A stretch of 34,817 nucleotides of DNA, from the NCBI GenBank assembly GCA_023957015.1, contig JAMLHR010000028.1, positions 1 through 34,817 of the forward strand, in the 5' to 3' direction. The notes under the pieces are model-generated. The model saw only the letters and a program-made list of their open reading frames with translations, did not search any database and was not told the origin of the DNA. A program made the position numbers and the translations under genes. The DNA comes from Thermomicrobiales bacterium. GTDB lineage: Bacteria; Chloroflexota; Chloroflexia; Thermomicrobiales; UBA6265. This document shows positions 1 through 8,681 of this stretch, in pieces. How positions within the stretch are numbered: the first letter of the stretch is position 1; the number at the start of each line of letters is the position of its first letter.

Positions 1-107
1 TCAGGATGCTGGCTATCTCGTTCCTGCTCAACATTTATGAAGAGTGCTCTAGCCACCATCGGGTGCCACTCACATACCCGCACAAGAAATGCGCGCCCAC
101 ACATGGC

Positions 108-1997
108 CTACTGCTGCGCCTGGGCACGCGCCATGGCGCGGAGTTCCTCTTCCTCCTCCGCCCGCAGGATCTCCTCGTCACCACCACCAGATTGGCTACC
201 GCTTAAGCGAGCGTAGAATCCGCCCTGCTCCAGTAACTCGGTGTGGGTGCCGCGCTCAATAACCTCACCCTGGTTGATGACCAGAATCTGATCGGCGCCA
301 CGAATCGTGCTCAACCGGTGAGCGATGACGAAACTGGTGCGCCCCTGCATCAAACGCGTCATCCCCTCCTGGATGTACCGCTCGGTACGCGTATCCACAT
401 TGCTGGTAGCCTCATCCAGAATCAGAATTCGCGGATTCGCCAATAGCGCTCGCGCGATCGTGATCAACTGCCGCTGCCCCTGGCTGACATTGCCACCTCG
501 CTCGGTGAGCTCGGTGTCATAACCATCCGGCAAGTGACTGATAAAATCATCCGCCTGGGCCATCTTCGCTGCCTCAATGACATCCTCATCGCTCGCATCC
601 AATCGACCGTAGCGGATATTCTCCATAACCGTTCCAGCGAAGAGGAATCCATCCTGCAGCACGATACCGAGCTGACGCCGGAGCTCGACCTTGTTGATGT
701 CCTTCAGATCGGTGCCATCGATCAGGATGTGACCGGAATCGATCTCGTAGAACCGCGTGATCAGATTGATAATCGTCGTCTTGCCGGCACCGGTTGGTCC
801 AACCAGCGCGGTAACACTCCCCGGCTCGGCGTGGAGACTGACGTGCTTCAGGATCGGCGTGACGCCATCGTAGCTGAAGCTGACATCCCGGAACTCGACT
901 TCGCCGCGCGTGATCGCCTGATGTCCGATCTCGTGACTGGCGGCATCAATCTCGTCCGGCTCGTCCAGTATCTCAAAGATGCGCTCGGCACCAGCCAACG
1001 CGCTCTGGAGCTGGTTGTACATCTGGCTGATCTGATTGACCGGCTGGCTCAGCTGTCGCGTATAGCTGAGAAACGTCGCGACCACACCAACGGTCGTCCG
1101 CCCATCGACCACCAACCAACCACCGGCACCGGCAACCATGGCGATGCTGAAGTTGTTGACGAAGTTCATGATCGGTCCAACGACGCCCGCGAATGTCTGG
1201 GCCCGCACCGAGTGCTGGCGCAGTGTCTCGTTCTGCTCCAGGAACTGCTCGATCCGGTCATTCTCCTGGTTGTAGGCCATGACGGTGCGCTGACCACTGA
1301 TCGTCTCCTCGATCAGACCATTGAGCGTACCCAGATGCTTCTGCTGCTCGCGGAATCCGACACGGGTGCGCGGGCCGATATAGCGATTGACCACCAGGCT
1401 GAGGATGACGAGCGATCCGATGCTAATCACGGCCAGCGTGGGCTCTAGTATCAGCATAAGCACGATCACACCGACACCGGTGAGCACACTGCTGACTATC
1501 TGGGAGGCGCCCTCAGTCAGGATCTGGCTGATTGTCTCGACGTCGTTGGTGACACGGCTCATCGTATCGCCGTGCGGTCGTGTATCAAAGAAGCGCAGCG
1601 GCAGTCGCTGCAACTTGGCGAAGATATCGGTTCGCAACAAATGGACGGTTCGCTGGGCAACCTGACTCATGATCAACGCCTGCAACCACATCAGCAGGCT
1701 GTTGCCGAGATAGACCGCCAGCATGATCAGCATCAGTCGCGCCAGACCATTCATATCACCAGGAATGATGTAGTCATCGATGGCTCGACCCATCAACAAA
1801 GGACCAACCAATCCAAGCGCGCTCGTGCCAATGATTAGGACGACAGCGACGATGAGTCGCAATCGCTCATGTTTCAGATACTGCCAGAGTCGGCGGACCG
1901 TCTCCTTGCGATTCTTGACTTCCGGAGCTTCTTTGAAGCGAGCCCCCGGACCACCGGGTCCCGGTCCTGGCCCCATGGGACCTCTATGCTGCGCCAT
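108..1997 (-). CDS. ABC exporter half-transporter, catalytically complete subunit
   Basis: Inner-membrane type IV ABC exporter half (629 aa), probably pumping drugs or lipids out as one half of a heterodimer. Six membrane helices lie in about residues 45-330 after a Gly/Pro-rich N-terminus; the ATPase domain follows. Visible motifs: Walker A GPTGAGKTT (about 399), Q-loop LQDGFLFAGT, signature NVSQGQRQ (the usual LSGGQ is altered), Walker B ILILDEATS with the catalytic Glu (about 525), and H-loop VIAHRLST. The ATG at 1997 overlaps the stop of the upstream ABC gene by 14 bases, so the two are translationally coupled. An altered signature here and a degenerate Walker B in the partner are what heterodimeric exporters such as TM287/288 and LmrCD show. 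The substrate cannot be read from sequence. Confidence 0.93.
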   Translation of the reverse strand: MAQHRGPMGPGPGPGGPGARFKEAPEVKNRKETVRRLWQYLKHERLRLIVAVVLIIGTSALGLVGPLLMGRAIDDYIIPGDMNGLARLMLIMLAVYLGNSLLMWLQALIMSQVAQRTVHLLRTDIFAKLQRLPLRFFDTRPHGDTMSRVTNDVETISQILTEGASQIVSSVLTGVGVIVLMLILEPTLAVISIGSLVILSLVVNRYIGPRTRVGFREQQKHLGTLNGLIEETISGQRTVMAYNQENDRIEQFLEQNETLRQHSVRAQTFAGVVGPIMNFVNNFSIAMVAGAGGWLVVDGRTTVGVVATFLSYTRQLSQPVNQISQMYNQLQSALAGAERIFEILDEPDEIDAASHEIGHQAITRGEVEFRDVSFSYDGVTPILKHVSLHAEPGSVTALVGPTGAGKTTIINLITRFYEIDSGHILIDGTDLKDINKVELRRQLGIVLQDGFLFAGTVMENIRYGRLDASDEDVIEAAKMAQADDFISHLPDGYDTELTERGGNVSQGQRQLITIARALLANPRILILDEATSNVDTRTERYIQEGMTRLMQGRTSFVIAHRLSTIRGADQILVINQGEVIERGTHTELLEQGGFYARLSGSQSGGGDEEILRAEEEEELRAMARAQAQQ

Positions 1998-3723
1998 TTG
2001 CCACCCCGCTTTCGATCTGGCTGCGATAGATCTCCTGATAGGCTGGACTGTTGGTCATGAGATCCTCATGGTTCCCTTCAGCAACGATCCGCCCATTCTC
2101 GAGAACGATGATCTTGGTGGCGTTCACCACGGCGCTGATACGCTGAGCCACCAGGATGACCGTCATATTCAGTTCGGCCAGGGCATTTCGAATCCGACGC
2201 TCGGTGGCAACATCAACCGCGCTGGTGGAATCGTCCAAGATCAGGATCGGAGCACCACGCACGATCGCTCGGGCGATGGCGAGACGTTGGCGTTGGCCAC
2301 CGCTGAGATTGACACCGCGCTGACCAACCAGGCTATCGTAGCCATCCTCCAATCCGGAGATGAACTCCTCGGCCTGCGCCATGCGAGCGGCACGCTCTAC
2401 CTCGGCATCGGTGGCATCCGGTCGCCCGAAGCGGATATTGTCGCGCACGGTACCACTGAACAGGACCGATTCCTGCAGCGCGATCGAGACGTGATCGCGC
2501 AGGCGCGTTTCATCCCACTCACGCACATCCATGTCATCGACCAATACTCGGCCATTCGTGACATCGTAGAAACGCGGGATCAGACTGACGATGCTGGATT
2601 TACCCGATCCGGTTGAGCCCAGGATCGCCAATGAGGTACCGGGTTCGACGGTGAAGGAGATATCCCGCAACACCGGTTCGGACTCGCTACTGTAGCTGAA
2701 ACTGACATGATCAAACTGAACCTTGCCGATAGGTGCTGCGGGAACAGACGCGGTGGTCGAAGCAACGATCACCGGTGCGGAATCCAGCACCTCGTTCACA
2801 CGCTGGGCACTGGCCTCGGCACGGGTGAAACGCATCAATACCATGCTCGCCATCATCAGTCCGAACATGCTCTGCATGAGGTAGTTGGAGAAAGCAACGA
2901 GGGCTCCGACTTCGATCTCGCCATCGTTGACCATATTGCCGCCGAACCAGAGTGCCGCCACAAAACCGAAGTTCACGGTCAGCATCAGCACCGGTGCGAT
3001 CAGCACCATCAGATAGACGGCCGAGAGCGTGGTGTCCCGCAGATCATCGTTGCCGCGACCAAAGCGATCGACCTCGTATCGATGCCGGGCGAACGCCTTC
3101 ACCACGCGCACACCGGCGAGGTTCTCCTGCATGATGCGATTGATATGATCCAGCTTGGCCTGCACCTTAATGAATCTGGGAAAGGCCTTGCTCATCACCA
3201 GACCCACGATCAGCAACAGGACCGGTATCAACACCACGAACAGGAGCGAAAGCTTCGGTGCGGTGAACACGGCCATGATGATGCTACCGATGAGGAGCAG
3301 CGGTGCGCGCACCATGATGCGTAACATCATCTGCACGGCATCGCTGAGCTGGGTGACATCGTTGGTCAGGCGCGTGATCAGACTCCCCGTCTCCAGCTTG
3401 TCCAGATTGGCGAAGGACAGCGATTGCACCTTTCGGAAGAGTGCCGCGCGCAGATCGGCGGCGAATCCCAGTCCCGCCCGGACCGCAAAGACGCCACAGA
3501 GCACACCAAAAACGACACCGACGATCGATAGTCCGACCATGAGGGCACCGGTCTGGAGGACGGTGGAGAGATCGTTGTTGGCGATGCCGACATCGATGAT
3601 GTGTTGAGTCAGCCGCGGCTGCATCAGATCGATGGCAACCTCGCCGATCATCATCAGCGGTGCCAGGATGACCAGAAGTTTGTACTTTCTCAGGAAGGAA
3701 GCGAGACGACGAGTCTCATGCAT
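1984..3723 (-). CDS. ABC exporter half-transporter, degenerate-site subunit
   Basis: Second half (579 aa) of the ABC exporter, with an N-terminal six-helix membrane domain and a C-terminal ATPase. Motifs: Walker A GSTGSGKSS (about 368), Q-loop LQESVLFSGT, canonical signature NLSGGQRQR, Walker B ILILDDSTS (about 493) where the catalytic Glu is Asp, and switch region VILVAQRIS where the His is Gln. These two replacements mark the non-hydrolysing site of heterodimeric exporters. I chose the ATG at 3723 because GGAGG (3732-3736) sits 8 bases upstream. An in-frame ATG at 3759 would add 12 residues but has no ribosome-binding site. It lies 62 bases after the acetyltransferase gene in the same orientation, so probably one operon. 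Confidence 0.92.
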   Translation of the reverse strand: MHETRRLASFLRKYKLLVILAPLMMIGEVAIDLMQPRLTQHIIDVGIANNDLSTVLQTGALMVGLSIVGVVFGVLCGVFAVRAGLGFAADLRAALFRKVQSLSFANLDKLETGSLITRLTNDVTQLSDAVQMMLRIMVRAPLLLIGSIIMAVFTAPKLSLLFVVLIPVLLLIVGLVMSKAFPRFIKVQAKLDHINRIMQENLAGVRVVKAFARHRYEVDRFGRGNDDLRDTTLSAVYLMVLIAPVLMLTVNFGFVAALWFGGNMVNDGEIEVGALVAFSNYLMQSMFGLMMASMVLMRFTRAEASAQRVNEVLDSAPVIVASTTASVPAAPIGKVQFDHVSFSYSSESEPVLRDISFTVEPGTSLAILGSTGSGKSSIVSLIPRFYDVTNGRVLVDDMDVREWDETRLRDHVSIALQESVLFSGTVRDNIRFGRPDATDAEVERAARMAQAEEFISGLEDGYDSLVGQRGVNLSGGQRQRLAIARAIVRGAPILILDDSTSAVDVATERRIRNALAELNMTVILVAQRISAVVNATKIIVLENGRIVAEGNHEDLMTNSPAYQEIYRSQIESGVANGAA

Positions 3724-3785
3724 GAATGAAACCTCCGGTAGGCGAGGGCTCGTCGACATCGGCGAGTCATCGGAAGTGGGGCGCT

Positions 3786-4295
3786 TTAGGAGAACGATTT
3801 GGTGTAGCGCACGATGTGCGCAGTGATGCCAAGGAAGTGCTCATCCTGATCGGAACTGAGTACGAGCACCCACCCGTGGCGCTCATAGAACCGACGCGCT
3901 GGCTGATTGTCCGCGAGCACATTCAATGTGCCAGTGGCAGCCCCGTCGGCTATCATCCCGCGTTCCACTTCTGAGAGCAAGGAGGAACCGGTCCCCTTGC
4001 CAACCGATTCCGGTGCAAGATAGATGGAATAGAGCTTACGCACCGCATCGACGGGCGGATCGATTGGTCCCCATCCGGCAAAACCAAGCACGACATCATT
4101 CTGCGCGGCGACAAGGTAATGTGCCTCACCGGGATCAGTCAGGCGCTGCCCGAACCAGGTGATGCGCTCTTCAATCGAGAGTGCTGCCAGCTTGTCGGCT
4201 GGCAGCAGATCGCGATAGGTGTGCTGCAAACTTCGCACAAAGATCGTGGCGATGGCCTGGGCATCGGCGGGTGTAGCGGTGCGGATAGTTGGCAT
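3786..4295 (-). CDS. GNAT-family N-acetyltransferase
   Basis: 169-aa single-domain GNAT enzyme that would move acetyl from acetyl-CoA to an amine. The acetyl-CoA pyrophosphate loop is seen as LAPESVGKGTGSSLL (Q/RxxGxG/A type) about two thirds along, followed by LNVLADNQPARRFYERHGW, the usual beta5-alpha4 region of this family. It sits between the MerR regulator and the ABC exporter pair on the same strand, which suggests a drug-modifying or stress role, but the substrate is unknown. The ATG at 4295 has only a weak GAGG upstream. Confidence 0.9.
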   Translation of the reverse strand: MPTIRTATPADAQAIATIFVRSLQHTYRDLLPADKLAALSIEERITWFGQRLTDPGEAHYLVAAQNDVVLGFAGWGPIDPPVDAVRKLYSIYLAPESVGKGTGSSLLSEVERGMIADGAATGTLNVLADNQPARRFYERHGWVLVLSSDQDEHFLGITAHIVRYTKSFS

Positions 4296-4315
4296 GGTCT
4301 GGAATCCTCGCGAAT

Positions 4316-4334
4316 CCCGGGACTAAATCCCGGG
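4316..4334. repeat. Palindromic repeat CCCGGG-N7-CCCGGG
   Basis: Two CCCGGG arms (4316-4321, 4329-4334) around ACTAAAT. It belongs to the same family of short GC-rich palindromes as those at 19187-19640 and 21313-21333 (minus-strand reading: cgtaGGCCCGGGattta...). It spans the end of the MerR gene and the gap to the acetyltransferase gene, so it would form a hairpin in the operon mRNA. Confidence 0.75.
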
Positions 4335-5048
4335 CCTACGTCCATCTTCTTCCTCGAAAAGGTGGCGGAGACGCATGACGACGGCGAAGAGCTCGGGTCC
4401 CATCGTTTCCGCGCGACGGGAGCGGATGTGCAACTCGGCATCATCGCCGAGCGAGATGCGATCCCATCGCTGCGGACCGAAATCGCGCTCTGGTCGACCA
4501 CGTCGGTGCTCGCGATGCGGTCGCTCACCGCGTTCGCCAAACGGACCACCACGGAATGGACCGTCGCCACCGGGGAACTCGCCCCGCTCGAAATCGACCG
4601 GACCGCGGCCACGATGGCGGCCGTGTCCGCCGTGTCGACCACGACGATCCTGCGCACGCTCCATCAGGAACTCGCGCGCGATGCTGGCCAGGTATTCGGG
4701 ATCGCGCAGCTGCTCCGGTGTCAGCATCTCCAGCTGACGCTTGATCTCGCGCAGCGGCAGGAACATGTCCTTCAGCATCGCGATCGCGAGCAAGCGATCC
4801 AGATGCTCCTGGCTGTAGGTCGCATTGCGACCGGCGCTGATCGGTGGGGGCAGCAATCCCTCGACGATGTAATAGCGAACGGTACGGGGTGTGACACCAG
4901 CGGCCTCACTGAGTTCATCCAGCGAGTATTCGCGAGTGTCGTTCTCCTGCCCGTTGATTGGGGCAGTCTGTTCGGTTGTTTCTGTGTTCTGATCGGTATC
5001 CATAGATTCTCCTTCGTTCATTGATGTATCGAATTGGTCGGTGGTCAT
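4323..5048 (-). CDS. MerR-family transcriptional regulator
   Basis: 241 aa. An acidic N-terminal tail (about 1-38) precedes a MerR winged helix: YSLDELSEAAGVTPRTVRYY, then EGLLPPP and a leucine-rich helical segment (LLAIAMLKDMFLPLREIKRQ). Next comes a strikingly Gly/Arg/His-rich linker (about 133-185), and a C-terminal part with ISLGDDAELHIR. MerR proteins bind the spacer of their promoter as dimers and switch it on with an inducer. The start at 5048 has AAAGGAG 7 bases upstream. As first gene of the operon with an acetyltransferase and an ABC exporter pair, it probably senses a drug. The last codons (RRPGI-stop) are made by the palindromic repeat at 4316-4334, so the C-terminus was changed by repeat insertion or the repeat is tolerated there. 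Confidence 0.9.
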   Translation of the reverse strand: MTTDQFDTSMNEGESMDTDQNTETTEQTAPINGQENDTREYSLDELSEAAGVTPRTVRYYIVEGLLPPPISAGRNATYSQEHLDRLLAIAMLKDMFLPLREIKRQLEMLTPEQLRDPEYLASIAREFLMERAQDRRGRHGGHGRHRGRGPVDFERGEFPGGDGPFRGGPFGERGERPHREHRRGRPERDFGPQRWDRISLGDDAELHIRSRRAETMGPELFAVVMRLRHLFEEEDGRRPGI

Positions 5049-5086
5049 AGTGGTGCTCCTTTCACGATAGTGATGACCTGTGGATT

Positions 5087-5115
5087 AATATAGCAGTAAA
5101 ACGTCACAGTGTCAA
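5087..5115 (-). promoter_or_regulatory. Promoter of the merR-acetyltransferase-ABC operon
   Basis: On the minus strand a perfect -35 TTGACA (5115-5110) is followed by a 17-base spacer and -10 TATATT (5092-5087), about 40 bases before the MerR start. The spacer and -35 carry two TGAC half repeats (TGACActgTGACG), a possible regulator site. The 17-base spacer is normal, unlike the 19-20 bases of classic MerR-activated promoters. Confidence 0.75.
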
Positions 5116-5230
5116 TATTATCAGAATCACGAATATATTCTAGAAATGGATGATTTATCTCGACACCTATAGTGAATAACAGATGATATTGATAATACGA
5201 CAGTGATCATGCTACCTTGCTAGGAGATCA

Positions 5231-5259
5231 TCGGCAGCACGCCGAGCGGATGGTATAAT
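5231..5259 (+). promoter_or_regulatory. Promoter of tRNA-Cys
   Basis: Perfect -10 TATAAT (5254-5259), 17 bases after a weak -35 TCGGCA (5231-5236, 4 of 6 matches). It ends 16 bases before the first tRNA base, as expected for a short-leader tRNA transcript. Confidence 0.65.
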
Positions 5260-5275
5260 CGTTCGGTACAAACGT

Positions 5276-5350
5276 GGCGCCATAGCCAAGCGGTAAGGCA
5301 CGGGTTTGCAAAACCCTGATTCGTCGGTTCGAATCCGACTGGCGCCTCCA
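5276..5350 (+). tRNA. tRNA-Cys (GCA)
   Basis: Full cloverleaf: acceptor arms GGCGCCA (5276-5282) and TGGCGCC (5340-5346) pair over 7 bp. The anticodon loop TTGCAAA carries GCA, the T loop region GGTTCGAATCC is canonical, and CCA is encoded (5348-5350) after discriminator T. The anticodon stem has one C-T mismatch at its outer pair. It lies directly beside the 3' end of the phage-like gene block, but no second copy of its 3' end is visible in the window. Confidence 0.95.
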
Positions 5351-5360
5351 ACAGCATCCA

Positions 5361-5393
5361 GGCCGAGAGCGAACGCTCTCGGCCTGTTTCTTT
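5361..5393 (+). terminator. Rho-independent terminator after tRNA-Cys
   Basis: A 10-bp perfect stem (GGCCGAGAGC 5361-5370 with GCTCTCGGCC 5375-5384) closes a GAAC loop and is followed by TGTTTCTTT. It ends the tRNA transcript and may also stop the oncoming phage-like operon. Confidence 0.85.
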
Positions 5394-5420
5394 GGTTATT
5401 CGGGCTGACACCCTCTCGGT

Positions 5421-5684
5421 TTACCGTGATCGCGTCTGCGAATACAGTCCCGCAGCGGCGAGTCCATAGACGATACCGGCCAGACACCAGGTGGCAACCT
5501 TGCGAGCATCGAATGCGTTGCCGGAGGCTAATCCACCGATCATCACCAACATGATCGCCATGAAGATCGCGGCCACACCCGCGTACCGCACCGGTAACCC
5601 CACCTGCTTGGCGATCTCAACCAGAGCGGGAACAACGATGGTAATCGAGACACCGGTAATCAGCTGCACTGAATCGCTCATCAT
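5421..5684 (-). CDS. Holin-like small membrane protein
   Basis: 87 aa with three hydrophobic helices (about 8-27, 33-54, 62-82) and a short basic tail. I do not recognise a named family. Size, topology and position after an endolysin-type amidase and an SH3-like protein fit a phage holin, which would form pores that let the amidase reach the wall. The start overlaps the stop of the SH3-like gene as ATGA, with AAAGGAG upstream. Last gene of the block. Confidence 0.6.
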   Translation of the reverse strand: MMSDSVQLITGVSITIVVPALVEIAKQVGLPVRYAGVAAIFMAIMLVMIGGLASGNAFDARKVATWCLAGIVYGLAAAGLYSQTRSR

Positions 5685-5971
5685 GCTGCTCCTTTCCGGG
5701 GCAGTGCCAGGACATCATTGACGCTGTAATTCGTGCCGCCACTCCAGACTCGCCACAGGAGATCCGTGGAACTCCCCTTCCCCATGACCCACCAGAGCGG
5801 ATTGCCAGCCACAGATTCGCCGACCACCCAGCCGCGAGCGTAGAAGCTGTTGCCGCGACGAAGCACACGCATCACGGGCTGATCCGTCTCCGCCCACTTG
5901 CGCGCGTTAAGTGCATCCACCGTGACATTGACCAGAATCGGTGCGGCCAGATCCGTGATATGACCGAACAT
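5681..5971 (-). CDS. SH3-like small protein of the lysis module
   Basis: 96 aa. The stretch from NVTVDALNARKWAE through VMRVLRRG, FYARGWVVG and GNPLWWVMGKG to RVWSGGTN has the look of a bacterial SH3 fold (LNVR..., V...L..G, WW.V), a domain that often binds peptidoglycan in lysins. No signal peptide. It starts 5 bases after the amidase stop and ends in an ATGA overlap with the holin-like gene, so it is co-translated with both. It could be a separate wall-binding partner of the amidase; that is inference. Confidence 0.6.
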   Translation of the reverse strand: MFGHITDLAAPILVNVTVDALNARKWAETDQPVMRVLRRGNSFYARGWVVGESVAGNPLWWVMGKGSSTDLLWRVWSGGTNYSVNDVLALPRKGAA

Positions 5972-5976
5972 CGGGA

Positions 5977-6666
5977 TTACTGGCGAGACAGGACTCGCGA
6001 TCGCACGCTGAGACTCTTGCCTCCAAGCACGCGGTCGATACCAGCCACCACACCCGCGGCGGCCCGCTTGTAGAATCCATCAGCACCGATGATCGCGGCA
6101 TCGCCACGGATATTGCCGAGTTCCAGCACCAGGCGCACCATCCGGTGTCGGACCGCGGCGGTGTAGCCGAACATCGCCAATCGATACCCTTTGCTTCCAA
6201 CACCGGTCTGACGCTCGCTCATCACACCCGGCTGCTTCACGCCGCTGCGACGCAGACCGAGTCCGGTTGATGTAGCCACCTCCTCCGCAATCGCGACGGC
6301 ATATTGCTGATCAAGCGTGTTCGTGGCCCAGGCATCCGAGCCGCGATATGGGGAGACGGTGCGAAGACCGTCCCCATCGGGAACGATGGCAAACACACCC
6401 GGCGTGTTGTTGGCATCGCCCTCGAAGTGCACATCCAGCATCAGGTCGTAGGGCTGCACATCGAATCGACGCACGACTTCCCGACCGACATCATCGAGCG
6501 TGCCCGGGAACCAGTCGGCCTCGTTCTGGAGCATCTCCGCCTGATGTCCGGCGGCGATCAACTCTCGCTGAATCGCGCGGGCGGCGAGCGGTGTGATCGC
6601 CATTTCGGCGGGATTTCCGCCAGTGGTATTGCGATGTCCCTGCACAATCAATATACGAATGTTCAT
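5977..6666 (-). CDS. N-acetylmuramoyl-L-alanine amidase (Amidase_3 type), phage endolysin
   Basis: 229-aa zinc amidase that cuts the bond between MurNAc and L-Ala in peptidoglycan. The expected ligands are visible: His11 (VQGHRN), Glu21 (GNPAEM), His80 (LDVHFEGD) and the catalytic Glu near 181 (VLELGNIRGD). The single catalytic domain fills the protein, without signal peptide or wall-binding repeats, as in phage endolysins that depend on a holin. It follows the tail-protein gene by 3 bases and precedes the SH3-like and holin-like genes, making a compact lysis cassette. Confidence 0.85.
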   Translation of the reverse strand: MNIRILIVQGHRNTTGGNPAEMAITPLAARAIQRELIAAGHQAEMLQNEADWFPGTLDDVGREVVRRFDVQPYDLMLDVHFEGDANNTPGVFAIVPDGDGLRTVSPYRGSDAWATNTLDQQYAVAIAEEVATSTGLGLRRSGVKQPGVMSERQTGVGSKGYRLAMFGYTAAVRHRMVRLVLELGNIRGDAAIIGADGFYKRAAAGVVAGIDRVLGGKSLSVRSRVLSRQ

Positions 6667-6669
6667 GTC

Positions 6670-8575
6670 CTATACCTCCACCAGGTTGAGCATGATCGTC
6701 GCATCGCCCCATTCCGCGCTGTCGGCGGGGTGGGCGACCGTCTCACCAATGCCGACGATACGTACGGTGCGTTGTACCGGTGTGGTGTCGTAGTCGATGT
6801 CCCTGAAGGGCAGGATGGTGTCTTGCTGCCAGGCCTGCCAGAGTTCGGCGATCAGCTCGCGACCGGTGCGGGTGAAGACCGCGCCGTCGCGGTCCACCTC
6901 CTGGTCCCGGGCGTGTATGCGCAGCTGCCACTTCCGCCTGCGGGCCGGGGTGTCCATCACCTCGTACTCCACCCACAGTCCGGTGAGGATGGGGGCCCAA
7001 TTGAGCACCGAGGTCCAGCTGACGCGGAGCATGATGAACCGGGACATGACACCGGAGAGGGCCTCGCTAATGGCGAAGTTCATGGCAGCAAGGCTGTTGC
7101 CGTTGCTGCCTGCCCACGCGTCCGACCATTGGTCGTAGACATTCACCCAGGTGGTGCCGCAGTCGGTGGAGTAGTCCAGGTAGAGGCGGACGTTGTCACC
7201 ACTGACGGTATTTCCGATCAGGACCGGCGATGCGAAGACGGCGCCGACCTTGCGCCATGCCTTCACCTTGTCGCGTTCGCCTGCGTCCAGCATGGAGGTG
7301 GTGATGTATGCGGTATCCGGGTAGGGATAGTAGCGATCGCCGTTGCGCTCGATCATGGTGAGTCGATGCAGGCGGAAGGTGCTGCTACCGTGCTGGAAGA
7401 TGATGAAGTTGCGGGCGTTGGAACCGGAGCCAACGGCCATGGGCCAGCACCACGGACCGTTGGCGATGTGCTGGGTAGCGAGTCGCCACCAGCCCGAGCC
7501 GTCGTAGGCCCAGAGGTCGTTCGTCTCGGAATCCGACTCGATACTGACGATCAGCCAGCCAGCGGAGACGGTGCCACCGAAGCAGCGCTGACCGGTGAGA
7601 CCGGTGGAGCGCCATCCGGCGCGATCGCCGGTCTTGATCAGCTCATGGACACCGCCAGCGATCCACGCCATGATGCGACCACCGAAGCCGGTAAAGACGC
7701 GGAAGTCATCACGCTCCGTGAACACACCCTGCTGGTAGAAGGGTGTGTAATCGCCGGACCATTCCTGTCCGGGGATCTGTGGCGGTTGGGAGCCACCGAC
7801 GGTGTAGGCGGGATTATTCACCATGACATCACGGACGCGACCGCTGAAGCTGTACAGCGCCTGCTTGGTGATGATGAACAGTTCGGCATCGGCGGTGGTG
7901 ATGGCGATAGGGTCGTGATCGATGCGGCGGGTTTCGATGCTGCCACCGGTGACCTGGCGGATGACGGTGGGGCGGGAACCGGTGCGGGCGTCGTTCCAGA
8001 TGGCGTAGCCAGCGTATGGTGCGATGTAGTAGCCGCGTTCGCCCGCGAAGAGGACGGTCTCGGTGCCGGTGGCTTCGTTCCAGAAGATGATATCGGCGGC
8101 GTTACCGAAGCAGATGAGGAGGCCGATACCGCCATAGGTGCAGATATCGGTGATGGGGTGGGCGTAGGTCTTGACGATGGTGCAGGAGTAGGGCGCGCCT
8201 TCCCAGACACCTGGGCCTTTGTAGAGGGTGGCACCGCTGGTGAAGTAGAGATAGTCGCGGAGGATGACGTGCGGGAGGGGCTTGTCCTTATCGGGCAGGG
8301 TAGGGGAACCGGGGATGGTGGCGGAGCCGGAGATGCCCCAGGGGATGACACCCTGGCCGTTGAGGGCTGGGCCGACGGCGAGGGAGTCTCCGAACTGGTC
8401 GCGTTCGAGCTGGAGGTGTCGATGTTGGCCGCCGAAGAAGTCGGTGATCGACAACCGGGTAGTGCGACCTTCGGGGTAGCCGTCCTGGAGTCGTTTGTAG
8501 CCGGGGGGACGAACTGGAGCCGGGGTCGATCATATAGCCGGCACCGTTGATGGTGATGTCGGTCGGTTGGGTCAT
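6670..8575 (-). CDS. Phage tail/fibre-type structural protein, +1 frameshift near the N-terminus
   Basis: About 634 aa when read through a shift of one base. The natural start is ATG 8575 (GAGGAG 6 bases upstream; MTQPTDITINGAGYMIDPGS). After about 24 codons the frame ends in a run of six C on the coding strand (8503-8508); dropping one C joins it to the long open frame (PGYKRLQDGYPEGRTTRLS, then to 6670). Without the shift only a TTG at 8454 could start the long frame. The product is rich in Gly, Trp, Tyr and Thr with repeated short beta-like stretches (RDYLYFTSGATLYKG, GGIGLLICFGNAADIIFW), suggesting a beta-propeller-like tail or receptor-binding protein. I do not recognise a named family. 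The lysis genes follow at once. Confidence 0.6.
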
Positions 8576-8617
8576 GGTGTGCTCCTCAATGGTGGTGTTT
8601 GGTGTCTGGACAAACAA

Positions 8618-8651
8618 GGGTGAATACCCACTGCGGTGGGATTCACCCCTA
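8618..8651. repeat. Palindromic GTAGGGGTGAAT-type repeat
   Basis: Arms GGGTGAAT-a-CCCAC (8618-8631) and GTGGGATTCACCC (8636-8648) pair over 13 bp with one bulge around TGCG, flanked by CTAC (GTAG on the minus strand). It sits in the gap between the minor-head fragment and the tail-protein gene and resembles the dispersed GTAGgggc palindromes elsewhere in the window. Confidence 0.65.
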
Positions 8652-8681
8652 CGCTGGTCCGCAAACCGATAGGTTCCGGGT

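Noticed and set aside
534..2616. Long plus-strand open frames opposite the ABC exporter genes
   Set aside because: Shadows of the minus-strand ABC genes, which carry all the ATPase motifs.
4119..5024. 301-aa plus-strand open frame opposite the MerR gene
   Set aside because: No family likeness; the minus-strand MerR has its helix-turn-helix, promoter and ribosome-binding site.
5276..5350. tRNA-Cys as prophage attachment site
   Set aside because: No second copy of the tRNA 3' end was seen at the other edge of the phage-like region, and no integrase gene is present in the window.
6304..8550. 748-aa open frame on the plus strand antisense to the tail and amidase genes
   Set aside because: Its composition (G, D, A, V, E-rich, no motifs) is that of a frame opposite a GC-rich coding frame; the minus-strand genes have motifs, ribosome-binding sites and 4-base overlaps.
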